A stretch of DNA of 64,000 bases, from assembly GCA_003255025.1 (NCBI GenBank), contig QANY01005609.1:419152-483151 (forward strand), in the 5' to 3' direction. This document shows positions 1 to 10,189 of the stretch, piece after piece. Source of the DNA: Datisca glomerata (Eukaryota > Streptophyta > Magnoliopsida > Cucurbitales > Datiscaceae). The notes beneath the pieces were generated by a model. That model was not told the origin of the DNA. It worked only from the letters and a program-made list of their open reading frames with translations, and did no database searches. A program made the translations under genes and the position numbers. Every line of letters begins with the position of its first letter. Position 1 is the first letter of the stretch.

Positions 1-480
1 CAACCATTCTAGAAACTTTTGGCACTGGTTCTATTTCTTGAAACCTTGATGAGGACACTTCAAGAGAAGTCCATTAAATCTCTCCTAATTTTCATAAAAG
101 TTGTCTTCTTCCCTTTGCATAATTTTTGAGATCTCCCTGTGAATAACATTAGTTTTATAATCTGGAAAGTATTTATTCAGAAATTTAACAACCATTTGTT
201 CCCAAGATTGAGTTCTATTAGCCGATGATGTATTTAAACATGAGCGTGCTCTATCTTTCAAGGAGAATGGAAACAAATGAAATGTAACATTATCAAAAGA
301 GAAATTCTCGTATTTAAGTCTCACATATAACGTAGAAATCATTCAAATGGTTGTATGACTCTTTTATCCAAACCAAAAAAAGATGGGAGACAATTAAGGA
401 CACTAGGTTTCAATTCAAAGCTCCTAGTGGATAGTTGTGGATATTGAAAGCATGAAGTGCCCAGATTAGCTAATGGATTA
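1..480 (-). pseudogene. Ty3/gypsy Gag remnant, N-terminal and middle part
   Basis: The minus strand reads as the capsid part of a plant Ty3/gypsy Gag, which packages element RNA in cytoplasmic particles. In order it shows an N-terminal patch resembling FELKPSVLNCLPSFFG (about 380-440), a middle block with FPFSLKDRARSCLN (about 230-280), a block with KFLNKYFPDYK (about 150-190) and the end resembling LLKCPHQGF near the window start. The usual Trp of the YE-x-WERF stretch is a stop codon, and the frame changes near 345. The longest open stretch is 85 codons (85-342). The element continues to the left outside the window. LTR-like and PBS-like sequence to the right fits a minus-strand element. 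The gag-family call rests on pattern recognition, and the lineage (Athila or Tat side) is less sure. Confidence 0.8.
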
Positions 481-1030
481 AAGTACTCTATAAAAAGTTT
501 CTCCCATACTTGTTCTACTTCTTAAGCCATTCTAACTAACACTATATCATCAACAGCTACTTGATTTGATACTTGAATGAAATCTCATTTTCTTTTATGA
601 AAAATTCTCTGAATCTCACTACCTATAGGATCTAAATTAGGTATTAAAAGAACAACAACCATGCATGCAATTTTTTTTAGTTTTATAAATAAAAAATAAG
701 AAGAAAACAAAAGCCAAAATAGAAAACAAACTAAAAAAATAGATAAAAAGAAAAAGGCAAGAGAGTAAACTTGTAGTAACAAGTAACTACAACAAAATAT
801 TAATGAAGCTCAAACCTGATAAATTGCAGTACTTCCAAATTAATGTCTCTAAATAAGACTTAAAACAAAAGAAAATGAACTATAAAATAGGAAAAACAAC
901 AACGACAATAATAATAATAATAACAACAACTAAGAAAATTTACTTATGATTAAAAAAAATTTCTTTAAAAAAATTTAACAAATAACTAGTCAAATTAACC
1001 AAGATCAAATTAAATTACTAACACAATACA
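481..1030. other. AT-rich leader of the gypsy remnant, no gene
   Basis: No coding sequence is supported here. The stretch is very AT-rich, with short ATA and ACA runs near 900-935. Its position between the PBS-like site and Gag suggests the untranslated leader of the minus-strand gypsy element, which is an inference. Confidence 0.4.
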
Positions 1031-1043
1031 TGACAATGTCGCC
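1031..1043 (-). promoter_or_regulatory. Degenerate primer-binding site
   Basis: On the minus strand this reads GGCGACATTGTC, close to the start of the GGCGCCGTTGTCGGGG-type PBS used by Athila/Tat-like gypsy elements. It lies between the Gag remnant and LTR-like sequence, where a PBS is expected. The match is imperfect. Confidence 0.4.
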
Positions 1044-1855
1044 GAAGACTTGATGTGAAAATTTTGATTGTAGTCGTAAGCACGTGAATCTATGGGAATA
1101 TGAAAAATAAGCTACGAGCTCGAACCGACAAGGACTGCTATAAATTTAGAAAGCCTAGTCTAATCTAAGAGAATTAAAATTCTAAACTAACTCAAATGAA
1201 ATAAATTTGAAATATCGAACTTGAAAAAGTAAGATAAAGTAAATAAAATAATTGAAAATGAGAATTCAATGGATCAAAATTACCAAGGTTTTATAATCAA
1301 TTGTTATCTAGTCTAGCAATTCTCTATTTATCAACTAATTCTCAAAATTTAGAGTGACAACTCAAAATCAATATATGACATCACTTAAATATAAACTCCC
1401 ACCCCCCTCTCCCGATTAAATAAACCTTAGATAGGATTTACTTTAATTCAATTAGTTGTGTAGCAAGGCTTTCTAAAAATAAGGCAAAGAATCAAAGATA
1501 ACATGTCAATCTTTAAAGTTTCAAGCACAGATAAATTAAATTATTTTTCTAACTATAAAAACACTTGGCATTGATGATGGAAGTAATACAAATTCAATTA
1601 TGTAAGAGAAGTCAAATCCATAAATGTTGAAGAACACAAAGGAGAATTAAATTAGAGAGACATGGTTGGAGATGAATAATTAAATATGATAAAAACCCAT
1701 CGAAAATTTGTTGAATTTTTGTCCGCGTTGTCAAGCCAGCAAAGTCGTAAAAGCATCGCGTGAACAGCTGCACCACCTCACGTCGTTCAATCTCTCTCTT
1801 CCCCGATATAATTCATCTCTAATAGTAGCCACCATCTTTGTTTCATAATAAAAAT
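1044..1855 (-). repeat. LTR-like repeat A, copy 1 (gypsy 5' LTR)
   Basis: This non-coding stretch has a diverged direct copy at about 48530-49180. Shared landmarks include ATTACCAAGGTTTTA (1281 and 48577), the CAATTCTCTA block (1316 and 48611) and GACATGGTTGGAG (1658 and 49020). Its place next to a PBS-like site and a minus-strand Gag suggests it is the 5' LTR of that element. The exact right edge is not visible. Confidence 0.55.
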
Positions 1856-2017
1856 GGAAGTCTATCCTAACAATCTAATAAGAATTTGCTTCAACTAAGG
1901 GGTCATTTGTTTGTGGCTATCTGGGTGGTAAAGTTTGTGGTAAATTATTTTCTAACACTTTCTCATGTTTGTTTCAAGTATTCTTATTTCTCATGTTAAA
2001 ATTATTTAACCTAGCAG

Positions 2018-2043
2018 TGAGAGAGAGAGAAAGAGAGAGAGAG
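2018..2043. repeat. GA microsatellite
   Basis: An imperfect run of GA dinucleotides. The sequence from about 1899 to 2018 begins with a hAT- or MITE-like GGGGTCATTTGTTT, but no partner end was found, so it is left unassigned. Confidence 0.7.
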
Positions 2044-2094
2044 GAGGATTTCATGGTTGGTAATGAAATTGCTAGGAGGGGGATCTCACGTAGT

Positions 2095-2520
2095 CACTAC
2101 AAGAGAAAAACGGTACGATAGCAGCAAAAAAAATTACCATAGCATTTATAGTGTTTCCTAAAACACGATAATAGCCAACGTTATTAACGGTCAGAACCTA
2201 CGATAGTGTTTTTAAACGCTATGGAAGCCCTACCACAGCGTTTTTTGAACACTCTGGTAGCCCTACCACAACATTTTTTGACGCTCTGGTAGCTCTACCA
2301 CAACATTTGTTAAACACTATGGTAACCCTACCATAGAGTTTTAAACACTATGTTAACCCTACCATAGCGTTTATTAAACGATATGGTATCCCTATAACCG
2401 CATTTTTAAATGCTATGATAAATTTTTTAGAGCATTTTTAAGCTATGGTATATCTTTCATAGCATTTTTCAAAACTGTAAAAAACCTTTAATAACATTCT
2501 TTTCATGCTATAATGTTGTG
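2095..2520. mobile_element. CACTA (En/Spm) transposon end with subterminal repeats
   Basis: CACTACAAGAGAAAAACGG at 2095 is the canonical terminal inverted repeat of plant CACTA transposons. It is followed to about 2520 by many copies of a short motif around ACCATAGCGTTT and its complement AAACGCTATGGT, often face to face, as in the subterminal TNPA-type binding regions of this superfamily. No matching right end (a reversed TIR ending in TTGTAGTG with the same motifs) was found, so the element is truncated or its other end is lost. Confidence 0.8.
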
Positions 2521-4840
2521 AATAACTAACTCACCGAAAATACTTATTCTTGCAATTGAACAAACTTAAAAAATAATAATTTTTGACAGAATATCACAAA
2601 ATAAAGAAAATCATATAACACTTTATTTAATTACTCAAAATTGTTACAGACTATTGTCTGCTAGAAATAACATAGTTCCAAATGACAAATATATATTGAA
2701 TTTTTATATAGAACAAGCAAAAGTAATATATCCAAAAGTGAAAGATTAAAATCTAGTAAGACTCCAAATCTAATTATAAAGGTTCAGAAACTGGTGTCGT
2801 TTGCAGTAGGGGCAAGATGTGGCTTGCTTGCTTCTATTGACAAAACCATGAGAATGACACTACTTGAGATCTGATAGCAATGAAATCCAAAGATAAATAA
2901 AATAACAATTACACAATACAACAACACATAAAATATAAGACCAATTTCGATAGTGAATAGGTGAGTTCATATATCCAGCATGAAGCTCCTCTTTACTTTC
3001 TCTTACATTACTTAGAAAGCAAAGACGAAAAAACTTATGTTTACAGTTTTTTCCTCTGTCAGGAATGGAAATTAAACAAATACATTCAGCTCCCGGTTTC
3101 ACATATTCCTGCTTTTCTTGCACTAAAAATGCTACTAAGAGAGAAAGAAGAGAGATTAAATCATAATGTGACATCAAATGTAGATCAGAATTGAATCTGA
3201 TTAATTAAATCTTAACCAGAATAACAAGGTTTTATAGGAAAATCAATACTGAGTTCCTTATGTGGGATGAAGATCTAACTGATTTAAAACCTCCAATCAC
3301 AACCACCTTCCTCAACAATTGACATCATGACATTTGGTTGTAGTCTATCCAATTTTCTTCAGTTATTTATGAAACTTTATGTCATAAATAATCTATTAAA
3401 AAAAAATTTCAGTAGCCTTAATAGAAGTAGCAGAAATAATTTGCTTCTATGTGTATAAGCCAAAGTTAGAGTAAAAAATGGATGAAACTAAAAATTTCAC
3501 TCAAGATCTTTTCATTCTTACATATTGCAAAAATGCCAATTACCAGAAACCTTTCTCACTTCAACCCTTCTTTTAGATAACTATTGCTTTATCGAAGAAA
3601 AAGAACAAACTCACTGGTGTAAACACAAAGCTGTATTATTTATTATTTTTTTGTCTCAGATTGAAAAAGATAGTTGAAAGTATATATCAGCCATGATCAC
3701 TGGTGTGAACAACATTAGCAAGCACAAAGAAAACTTGTGAGCACATGAGACAAGGAAGTTATCAAAAGTGAATGGAACAAAAAGAAAAACTATACAATTG
3801 CCAAAAGAAACCACAACAAAATTGATCTATCATGCTAGGAGATTAACTTGTCTCTATCATTCACTAGGCACAAAGCATAATTAATCAATGATGTCAACAT
3901 ATACGAATTTCAATTTGAATCTACGATAAAACGTAACAATTATTAGAAAAGTATAAATGCAACAACCCATGTACAAAAGAAATGGGTAGATCTCAAATCA
4001 CCATCATTTCCCACCCCATCGTGTTTCTTTCAACGTCTTCCAGGTACTGTCAACTTTTGGGAACATGCCGATTTCAGTTAAAAATGATTGAATATCAACA
4101 ATCATACACATAAATGTATAACACGCTTCCACAAATAAGTAACAAACATAATTAAAGAAACATATATTCAAGCGATTCATATAATCAATTTGACAAACTT
4201 TTCTTAAATAAGGATTTTCCTAAGTTAAACACTATGGCCCACTTGGAAAAGGACTTAAGATTCAGAAGAAAATCATAAATAGAAAGGTCCCAGTCATGTA
4301 AATGACTATAGTTGGTTTTGGTCGGTCCACTAGCAATTAACTAGAAAAAGAGGAGAGCAAAATCATAGAAAAAGAAGAGATTCTTCAACAACAAGCTTGC
4401 CTGATAATAGCAATGACCTATGGAGGTTAAGCAAACATAAGACTAAACTCAAAGCCAAAGGAAGGTAACCTAAATCTTTTATGTTCAGTCTATACATTAT
4501 CAACTAACAGATATGGACAATTAATGAGTAAGAACAAATGTAATCGACAACAAATTTACAAGTAAAACACTAAGTCACCTCTTTCTTCTTTTCATCTGAG
4601 GACTATAATGGAGCAAAAGCTACATTTTTATTTTGAACATACTCTTCCAACAAATAAGAAAGTGTATATGCACGTGAGATCAACAGACCTAAACTGTTTA
4701 AAAATAATAAAAAAGAGTAACAACAACTGCCAATACAGACTAGAGTATGATAAAAACCTCAACTGCACAACCATTAAGAATTGAAGTAATACATACTACT
4801 TAAATCATCAACTTTCTTAGTCATGTCCTTAATTTCCTTC
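2521..4840. other. Unassigned sequence, possibly CACTA interior
   Basis: AT-rich sequence with only short open frames: 105 codons on minus at 2860-3177 and 77 codons on plus at 2961-3194. These overlap each other and show no recognised motif. No transposase signature could be read. It may be degraded interior of the CACTA element to its left. Confidence 0.3.
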
Positions 4841-4841
4841 T

Positions 4842-5250
4842 CTACCTTCTTGATATACCTACAAAATAAGGTCCTAAGCCCTGCATAAATGAATTTAAGG
4901 TTCTGTATAATATATTTTCTTGAAAAGCTTTTGATCTAGAGTCCAACTTGAATTCCGTAAAATTCTTAGTAAAGTAGACTCCTATATCTTTATAATAATG
5001 TGACTCACCATGTAATTTTTCTTCTAGCTTTTTCATTTAGTTCCATTTCCATTCCTATTGTGGCTTTTGATGTTAAGACATTTTCTTTCTCGTTGTCAAC
5101 ATATTTTGTTTTCGTCATCAAGGCAATTCTATTTCCGTCATCAATACATTTCATTCCCGTCGTCACGACCTTTTCATTTATGTCATCACGCATTTATGTT
5201 TCCATAGTTACAACCTTTTTGTTTCTTTCATCATGACATTTCAGTTCACA
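4842..5250 (-). repeat. Inverted copy of the LARD-like element's interior
   Basis: Read on the minus strand, this resembles plus-strand sequence at about 6900-7250 and its tandem relatives. The minus-strand peptide at 4842-5036 contains YYKDIGVYFTKNFTEF, matching YHHKDTEVYLLENFTEF encoded on plus near 7430. The short gtcatcannacatttc-like subrepeats (about 5100-5270) mirror the gtcttgagaa and ttgacaa subrepeats at 6950-7050. It lies just outside the left LTR, so part of the element interior sits here in opposite orientation. Confidence 0.6.
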
Positions 5251-6269
5251 TCATCATGACATCTCCGTTCCCATAGTAAGGACGTTTCTATTCTCATTGT
5301 TTATACATATTTTATTTTCCTCATAAAATCCATTTGGAGGGCTATCAAGTCATAGCCTTCCGTTCTAAAAATTTGAATGGCTTTTTGGCTTTCCTGTTCT
5401 GTAATGAAGTCGATGCTTTGTCGTTCTGAAGTGGCAACTTTCATGACTTTCCTATTATGAGAGGTTTGAGTGTGGTCTTCTATGCTTGGCCTTCCTTTGC
5501 TTGGCCTTTCTTTTCTCGGCTTTTCTTTACTCAGTCTTTCTTTACTCGGCCTTTCTTTACTTAGGCGTTCTTTACTCGACCTTTCTTTACTTGGCCTTCC
5601 TTCACCTGTTTTTTTTTGTTTTTAAATTCTTCTTTCCTTCCTTTTTTCACTTCTTTGGTCGAAGCTTCCGTGGTGGTGACGTTCCGTTGGCTACGATGTT
5701 GTCCCTCGCGGTTGGTGACGTCGGCAGCCATTACCACAATTTTCCATATTCGATCCCTAACGAAAAAATTAGTTTTTTCGTTGAAACTCGTTCTTAACCA
5801 TGTTTCTATTTTTGGTTTCGTATTGCCTTTTCCATTTCTGCTTCCAACTCGTTCCACTTCTACTTCCATTGTTGAGGGGGCATTTGGTTTGGTTTTTAGT
5901 GTTTTGGGAAGGGATTTCTTGAGTTTTTTCTAATCTCTCAATGAAAGCGCCAAAATATAAAGGATTATTTTGGTATTGGGGAAACCATTATGACAGAATA
6001 ATAAAGAAAATAATTTAGAGAGTGGCTAACGGACCGAGGACAAAACATCTTATAGGAACGAAAAAAAGATGTCCACGCCTGACAGCAATCTCATCAATAG
6101 GAGAGGCTCCCTAATAAAAATTTCATCAGTCGAAAATATAGGGGGTGTGATCATCCCCTCCTTTATTATTATTATTATTACAATTATTATAATAATAATA
6201 ATAATTATTATTATTATTATTATTATTACAATTATTATAATAATAATAATAATTATTATTATTATTATA

Positions 6270-6308
<39 letters not shown>

Positions 6309-6620
6309 TTAAAGCCTATAAGTACAGGCCCATGTAAGAAAAGAAAGGAGGAGGGGAGAAAATGAAAGGCAACCCAAGCAAACCATTACTAAGTGCATTG
6401 CCTTTTCCCTCTTCTCTCATCATCAACTATGTAAAATCCTTTATAGAAGTGAATATCAATAGTCTTCCCGTGATTTTTCTTCCCTTAAAGAATTTTCTCA
6501 GTAAATGATGGTGTCGTTATTCTCTCATTTATCTCTAAATTATTATCTTCGTTATTCATTCGTAAAGGGTTCCCCATACCAAAAAATCCTTTACATTTTG
6601 GTGTTTTCATTGAGAGTTGA
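5250..6620 (+). repeat. Left LTR of the LARD-like element
   Basis: Direct-repeat partner of 10190-11655. Compared with the right copy it lacks most of the sequence matching about 11030-11520, and it carries a greatly expanded TTA microsatellite. The right edge is placed near CCTTTACATTTTGGTGTT, which looks like an LTR end followed by a PBS-type junction. The left edge is approximate because inverted interior sequence abuts it. Confidence 0.6.
6162..6310. repeat. TTA/TAA microsatellite
   Basis: About 150 bp of almost pure TTA repeats, with phase changes through ACAATTATTATAATAATAAT blocks that make hairpin-prone TTA/TAA palindromes. The right LTR has only about 20 bp of TTATTATTATTG at the same place (about 11608), so the expansion happened after the element inserted. 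Confidence 0.9.
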
Positions 6621-6663
6621 GTGAAAAGTTCAAGAGACCCACCCATCCTACAAGACCATAAAC

Positions 6664-6831
6664 ATGCCTAGAATCAGATCTAACACAGCTCTAAATGAAG
6701 ATAATAAAATCAGAAATAAAGATGAGCACGTAGATCAACCAACCCCACTGACAGAAATGTTGCAGACGATCCTAAACGGGTTGGCAGCAGAGATGAGAAT
6801 GACAACAAGTACAAATCTGGAAAGGAAATGA
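6664..6831 (+). pseudogene. Truncated gag-start ORF, 55 codons
   Basis: The ORF starts at ATG 6664 and stops at TGA 6829-6831. It begins MPRIRSNTALNEDN and is rich in polar and charged residues, with a short amphipathic stretch LTEMLQTILNGLAAEM near residues 30-44. Plant gypsy Gag proteins often start with such a basic N-terminus followed by a short helix. It lies about 45 bp after the PBS-like junction, as a gag start should. After the stop there is no continuing Gag domain, only tandem repeats. It could be the residual Gag leader kept in a non-autonomous element, or a chance ORF. The position supports the first. Confidence 0.45.
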
Positions 6832-7055
6832 AAAATTGTAAACTCATTCCATGCATATTTGACTGGCTTATTTCTTTTACATCATCATCAGTTTAAAAAA
6901 ATGGGGGAGAGAATTTATTTGATTTGTGATAAACAAAGTCATGACAATGGGAAAAGAATTGCCTTGACGACAGGAAAGAAATATCTTGACAAAGGGAAAA
7001 GTCTTGAGAATAGGGAAAGTCTTGAGAATGGGAAAAATTGGAAGGAAATTACATG

Positions 7056-8065
7056 ACAAATCTTATCTCATCAGAAAGATACGAAAGTCTTCTATTTTTT
7101 ATAATTTTATAAAAATCAATTCGGAGCTCTCGGTCAACAATTATGATACTTTTCCGTTGGTACTGTTCAGGAAAGTAAATATATTCATGCCTTTCAAATT
7201 TAAATTATAAACTATACAGATTTATAAAGTATTATATGACAAATTATATATATTTTGAAAGATATGGATGTCTACTTCTTGAAGAATTTTATAGAACTTT
7301 ATTTAGAACTCTTAAAAAAATTTATGATAATTTTCATTAAGGCTACTCAGAAAAGAATATTATGCGTAATGATCAAATTTAGAAATTAAATAGTATTTAT
7401 TGGAAGCCAAATACACGAAGAGAATCTTATATCATCATAAAGATACAGAAGTCTACTTACTGGAGAATTTTACAGAATTCAATTTGGAGTTTCAATCAAA
7501 AGTTACAGAAATTATTATATGTATTGCTAAAAAAAGTAAGGCTATTCACATCTTCCAAATTGAATCTTTAAATTGCTTCATTTTAGATAGTATTATATGA
7601 AAAGCTATATATCGTTGAAAAGATACGGATGTATACTTTTTGATAAATTTTGAAGAACTTGATTTGGAGCTCTCGAATAAAGCTTATGGTAATTATTGTT
7701 GTTCAGGAAGGAATATTATGTAAAAAATATAATTTTGGAAATTATGTTGCATCAATCAGAAGCGAAATATATGGAGAATTATATATCATCGGCAACATAT
7801 GGAAATTAACTTCTTGAGTAATTTCATGGAATTCAATTTAAAGCTCTCAATCAAAACTTGTGACAAATAACGTACATAATTGTTAGCTTCATCTATTAAG
7901 CTTCACCAACACATTAATACTATTGTGACAAACCATATATCACTACAAGCTACGGAAATCAGTTTTTTGAAATTCTTTACGGAATAAGATTTGAGCTTCT
8001 AGAAGAAAGTTATGGTATACCCGTTCCCTACTTATCCCATTAAGATATTATATATGGTGTTGTTC
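7056..8065. repeat. Degenerate tandem array, monomer about 165-190 bp, six copies
   Basis: Six diverged copies start near 7060, 7240, 7418, 7600, 7785 and 7950. Each opens with a TATATCATC-like word and then AAGATACGGAAGTCTACTT, GAATTTTA-GAATTC, TTTGGAGCTCTCAATCAAA and a TTATGGTAATTATT-like block. Some copies keep an open frame reading (Y/H)xKDxEVYxLENFTEFxLE, but others are interrupted, so protein coding is unlikely today. Confidence 0.75.
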
Positions 8066-8105
8066 AACATTCTTGTCACAGATATTTGTGCGAGAAAAAA
8101 AAAAG

Positions 8106-8190
8106 CAAATGGGACAAAACTCTGTCAATGACCTCGTAACAAAGAAAATGGGAGAAAATCTATCAATGATCCCGTAGGAAATCAAAATGT
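8106..8190. repeat. Two copies of a 38-39 bp repeat
   Basis: Two adjacent units built on GGGAgAAAacTcTaTCAATGAtCcCGTA(a/g). The same unit recurs four times at 9778-9930, so one repeat class occurs on both sides of the 76-bp array. Confidence 0.65.
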
Positions 8191-9010
8191 GGCCACGGTT
8201 CCATAGGAGCCTAAGTCCTTAAGAGTGTCTATGGACATCGTTCTCAGAAAAAAATCAAAATAGGAACATGCTTCCACGGAAGGAGCCTAAGTCCTTGGGA
8301 GTGTCTATTGATACTGTTCTCGGAAGGAAATCAAAACGCGGTCATGGTTCCACGAGAGGAGCCGAAGTGTTAGGGAGTGTTATTGATACTGTTCTCGGAA
8401 GGAAATAAAAAATGGGGCCATGGTTCCACTGAAGGAGCCTAAGTCCTTGGGAGAGTCTACGGACATCGTTCTCAGAAGAAAACAAAAATACGGCTATGGT
8501 TCCACTGAATGAGCCTAAGTCCTTGGGAGTGCCTACGGATGTCGTTCTTAGAAGGAAATCAGAACAGGGTCATGGTTCCATGGAAGGAGCCTAAGTCCTT
8601 GGGAGTGTCTACGGGCGTTGTTCCTAGAAGGAAATCAGAACAGGGTCATGGTTCTAAGAAGCCTAAGTCCTTGGGAGCGTCTACGTACATCGTTCTCTGT
8701 GGAAATTAAAACGGGGTCGTGGTTCCAAGGAAGGAGCCTAAATCCTTTGGAGTGTCTACGGATGCCATTCTCACAAGAAAATCAAAATAGGATCATGGTT
8801 CCACAGCAGGATCCCCAAGTTCTTGGGAGTGTCTTCGGACATCGTTCTCAAAAGGAAATCAAAATTTGGTCATGGTTCCACTGAAGGAGCCTAAGTTCTT
8901 GGAAGCGTCTACGTACACCGTTATCAGAAGGAAATCAAAATGGGATCATGGTTTCATCAAAGTTGCCTAAGTCATTAGGAATGTCTCGGACATCGTTCTT
9001 AGAAGAAATT
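8191..9010. repeat. 76-bp tandem array, about 11 copies
   Basis: The core GGAGCCTAAGTCCTTGGGAG recurs at about 8210, 8286, 8361, 8438, 8513, 8590, 8662, 8738, 8813, 8890 and 8966, a spacing of 72-77 bp. Each unit also carries a TCTACGGACATCGTTCTCAG block and an AAATCAAAAnGGGGTCATGGTTCCA block. Because 76 is not a multiple of 3, the apparent ORFs at 8509-8884 only reflect the repeat read in rotating frames. More degenerate units with GGTTCTTTATTTGAACCTAA continue at about 9160-9380. Confidence 0.9.
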
Positions 9011-9159
9011 AAAAACTTTGAAACAGAAATATCCTTGTCTAATGATTGGATGATGCTAAAATAATTCATAATGGACAAGACTGAAGAAGGCAAAGATGAA
9101 ATATTGTTTGAAAATGACTCAGCGAACGATCCTGAAACTAAAGGCCAAAATGGGTCCAT

Positions 9160-9380
9160 GATTCTTTATTTGAACCTAAGTCCTCATCATGAAAGAAAAT
9201 TGGCAGTTCGTAAGTCCCTCTCAAAATGAAAACGGGATCATGGTCCTTTATTTGAACCTAAGTCCTCTTGAAAAAAAAATGGGGGCCATGGTTCTTTATT
9301 TAAACCTAAGTCCTTGAGAACGGGCAGATGCGAGTCGTTCTTCCGGAGTGATAATGGAGTCTTGATTCTTTATTTGAATC
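9160..9380. repeat. Degenerate continuation of the 76-bp array
   Basis: Three to four looser units carry ATGGTTCTTTATTTGAACCTAAGTCCT. They share the CATGGTTC and CCTAAGTCC words of the 76-bp repeat but have a TTTATTTGAA linker in place of the CCACGGAAGGAG part. Confidence 0.6.
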
Positions 9381-9777
9381 TAAAACCTCAGAAATTGGAA
9401 CATTATAATGCATTATCTCTAAACGAAGTTAAAGTCGTATCCTTGGAAACAAATTTCACAACTGGAAAGATATTTATTTTCTAACAAAGATCAAAGTCAC
9501 CATAACAGATTCTAAAATAGAAGTGTTTAACAACACATTCTAGTATGGAAATAGCTATTCTCCATAGAACTGGGAGGCAAACTTCACGAAGTGTCTGAGC
9601 ACGAATTTCATTGACAACTTAAAGTTGGCACTGGAACATATTTAGATCTCTAAAACTTTTCTAGAGGCTTTGAGGAAAGAATGAAATACAACAAAAAGGG
9701 AGTTCCATAGAAGAAAAATTATGCAAACAAAGTAATTCTCATTGATCGAAGCAGAAATACAAAGAAAAAGGAAAACG
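9381..9777. other. Unique-looking interior sequence, no gene
   Basis: No ORF of note and no clear repeat. This is A-rich interior of the LARD-like element. Confidence 0.4.
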
Positions 9778-9930
9778 GGAGAAACCCTATCGATGAGCCT
9801 ATAATAAAAGAAATGAGAGAAACTCTATCAATAAGCTTGTAATGAAGAAAATGAGAAAACCTTTCCAATAAGCCGATAGTGATGAAAACGGGAAAAACTC
9901 TATCAATAAGCCCGTAGTAAAAAGAACAGA
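9778..9930. repeat. 38-bp tandem repeat, four copies
   Basis: Four units of GGGAgAAActCTaTCAATaAGCcnGTAaT plus an A/G-rich linker. They are the same class as the pair at 8106-8190. Confidence 0.75.
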
Positions 9931-10189
9931 GACTTTACAGCAAATGAAGGGAAAGTAATCATCATTGATAGTGAGCTGGCAAAACAGTTATTTGACAAAC
10001 GTAAAGCATTTGTGAATAGGAATAGAAGAACGTAATAGTAGAAAGAAAATGAGAAACTACCACTGACAATGAACAATCAGAATAAGTTATATGGAAAAAA
10101 CAAATCATTACACCTCAACGAATATAAAAGGGCAGATGTAACGTGAGAATGAGAAAAAACAAATCATTACATCTCAACGAATAAAATTC

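Noticed and set aside
85..342. Minus ORF as a host gene
   Set aside because: It reads as part of a longer broken gypsy Gag, with matching motifs on both sides of it.
2860..3194. Overlapping 105- and 77-codon frames as small genes
   Set aside because: They overlap on opposite strands and show no motif, promoter or splice context.
5561..5869. Basic, Lys/Glu-rich minus ORF as a nuclear protein
   Set aside because: It is antisense to the C/T-rich LTR run.
5486..5933. Hydrophobic ORFs rich in Phe, Leu and Ser as membrane proteins
   Set aside because: They are translations of the C/T-rich CTTTACT repeat run in the LTR. The same run in the right LTR gives similar artefacts (10419-10922).
6069..6365. 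Poly-Ile ORF
   Set aside because: It is the translation of the TTA microsatellite.
8509..8884. Repeat-protein gene
   Set aside because: The frames come from a 76-bp tandem repeat and rotate from unit to unit, so no single protein repeat is kept.
8106..9930. CRISPR array
   Set aside because: The regular spacing comes from contiguous tandem repeats without unique spacers, in plant DNA.
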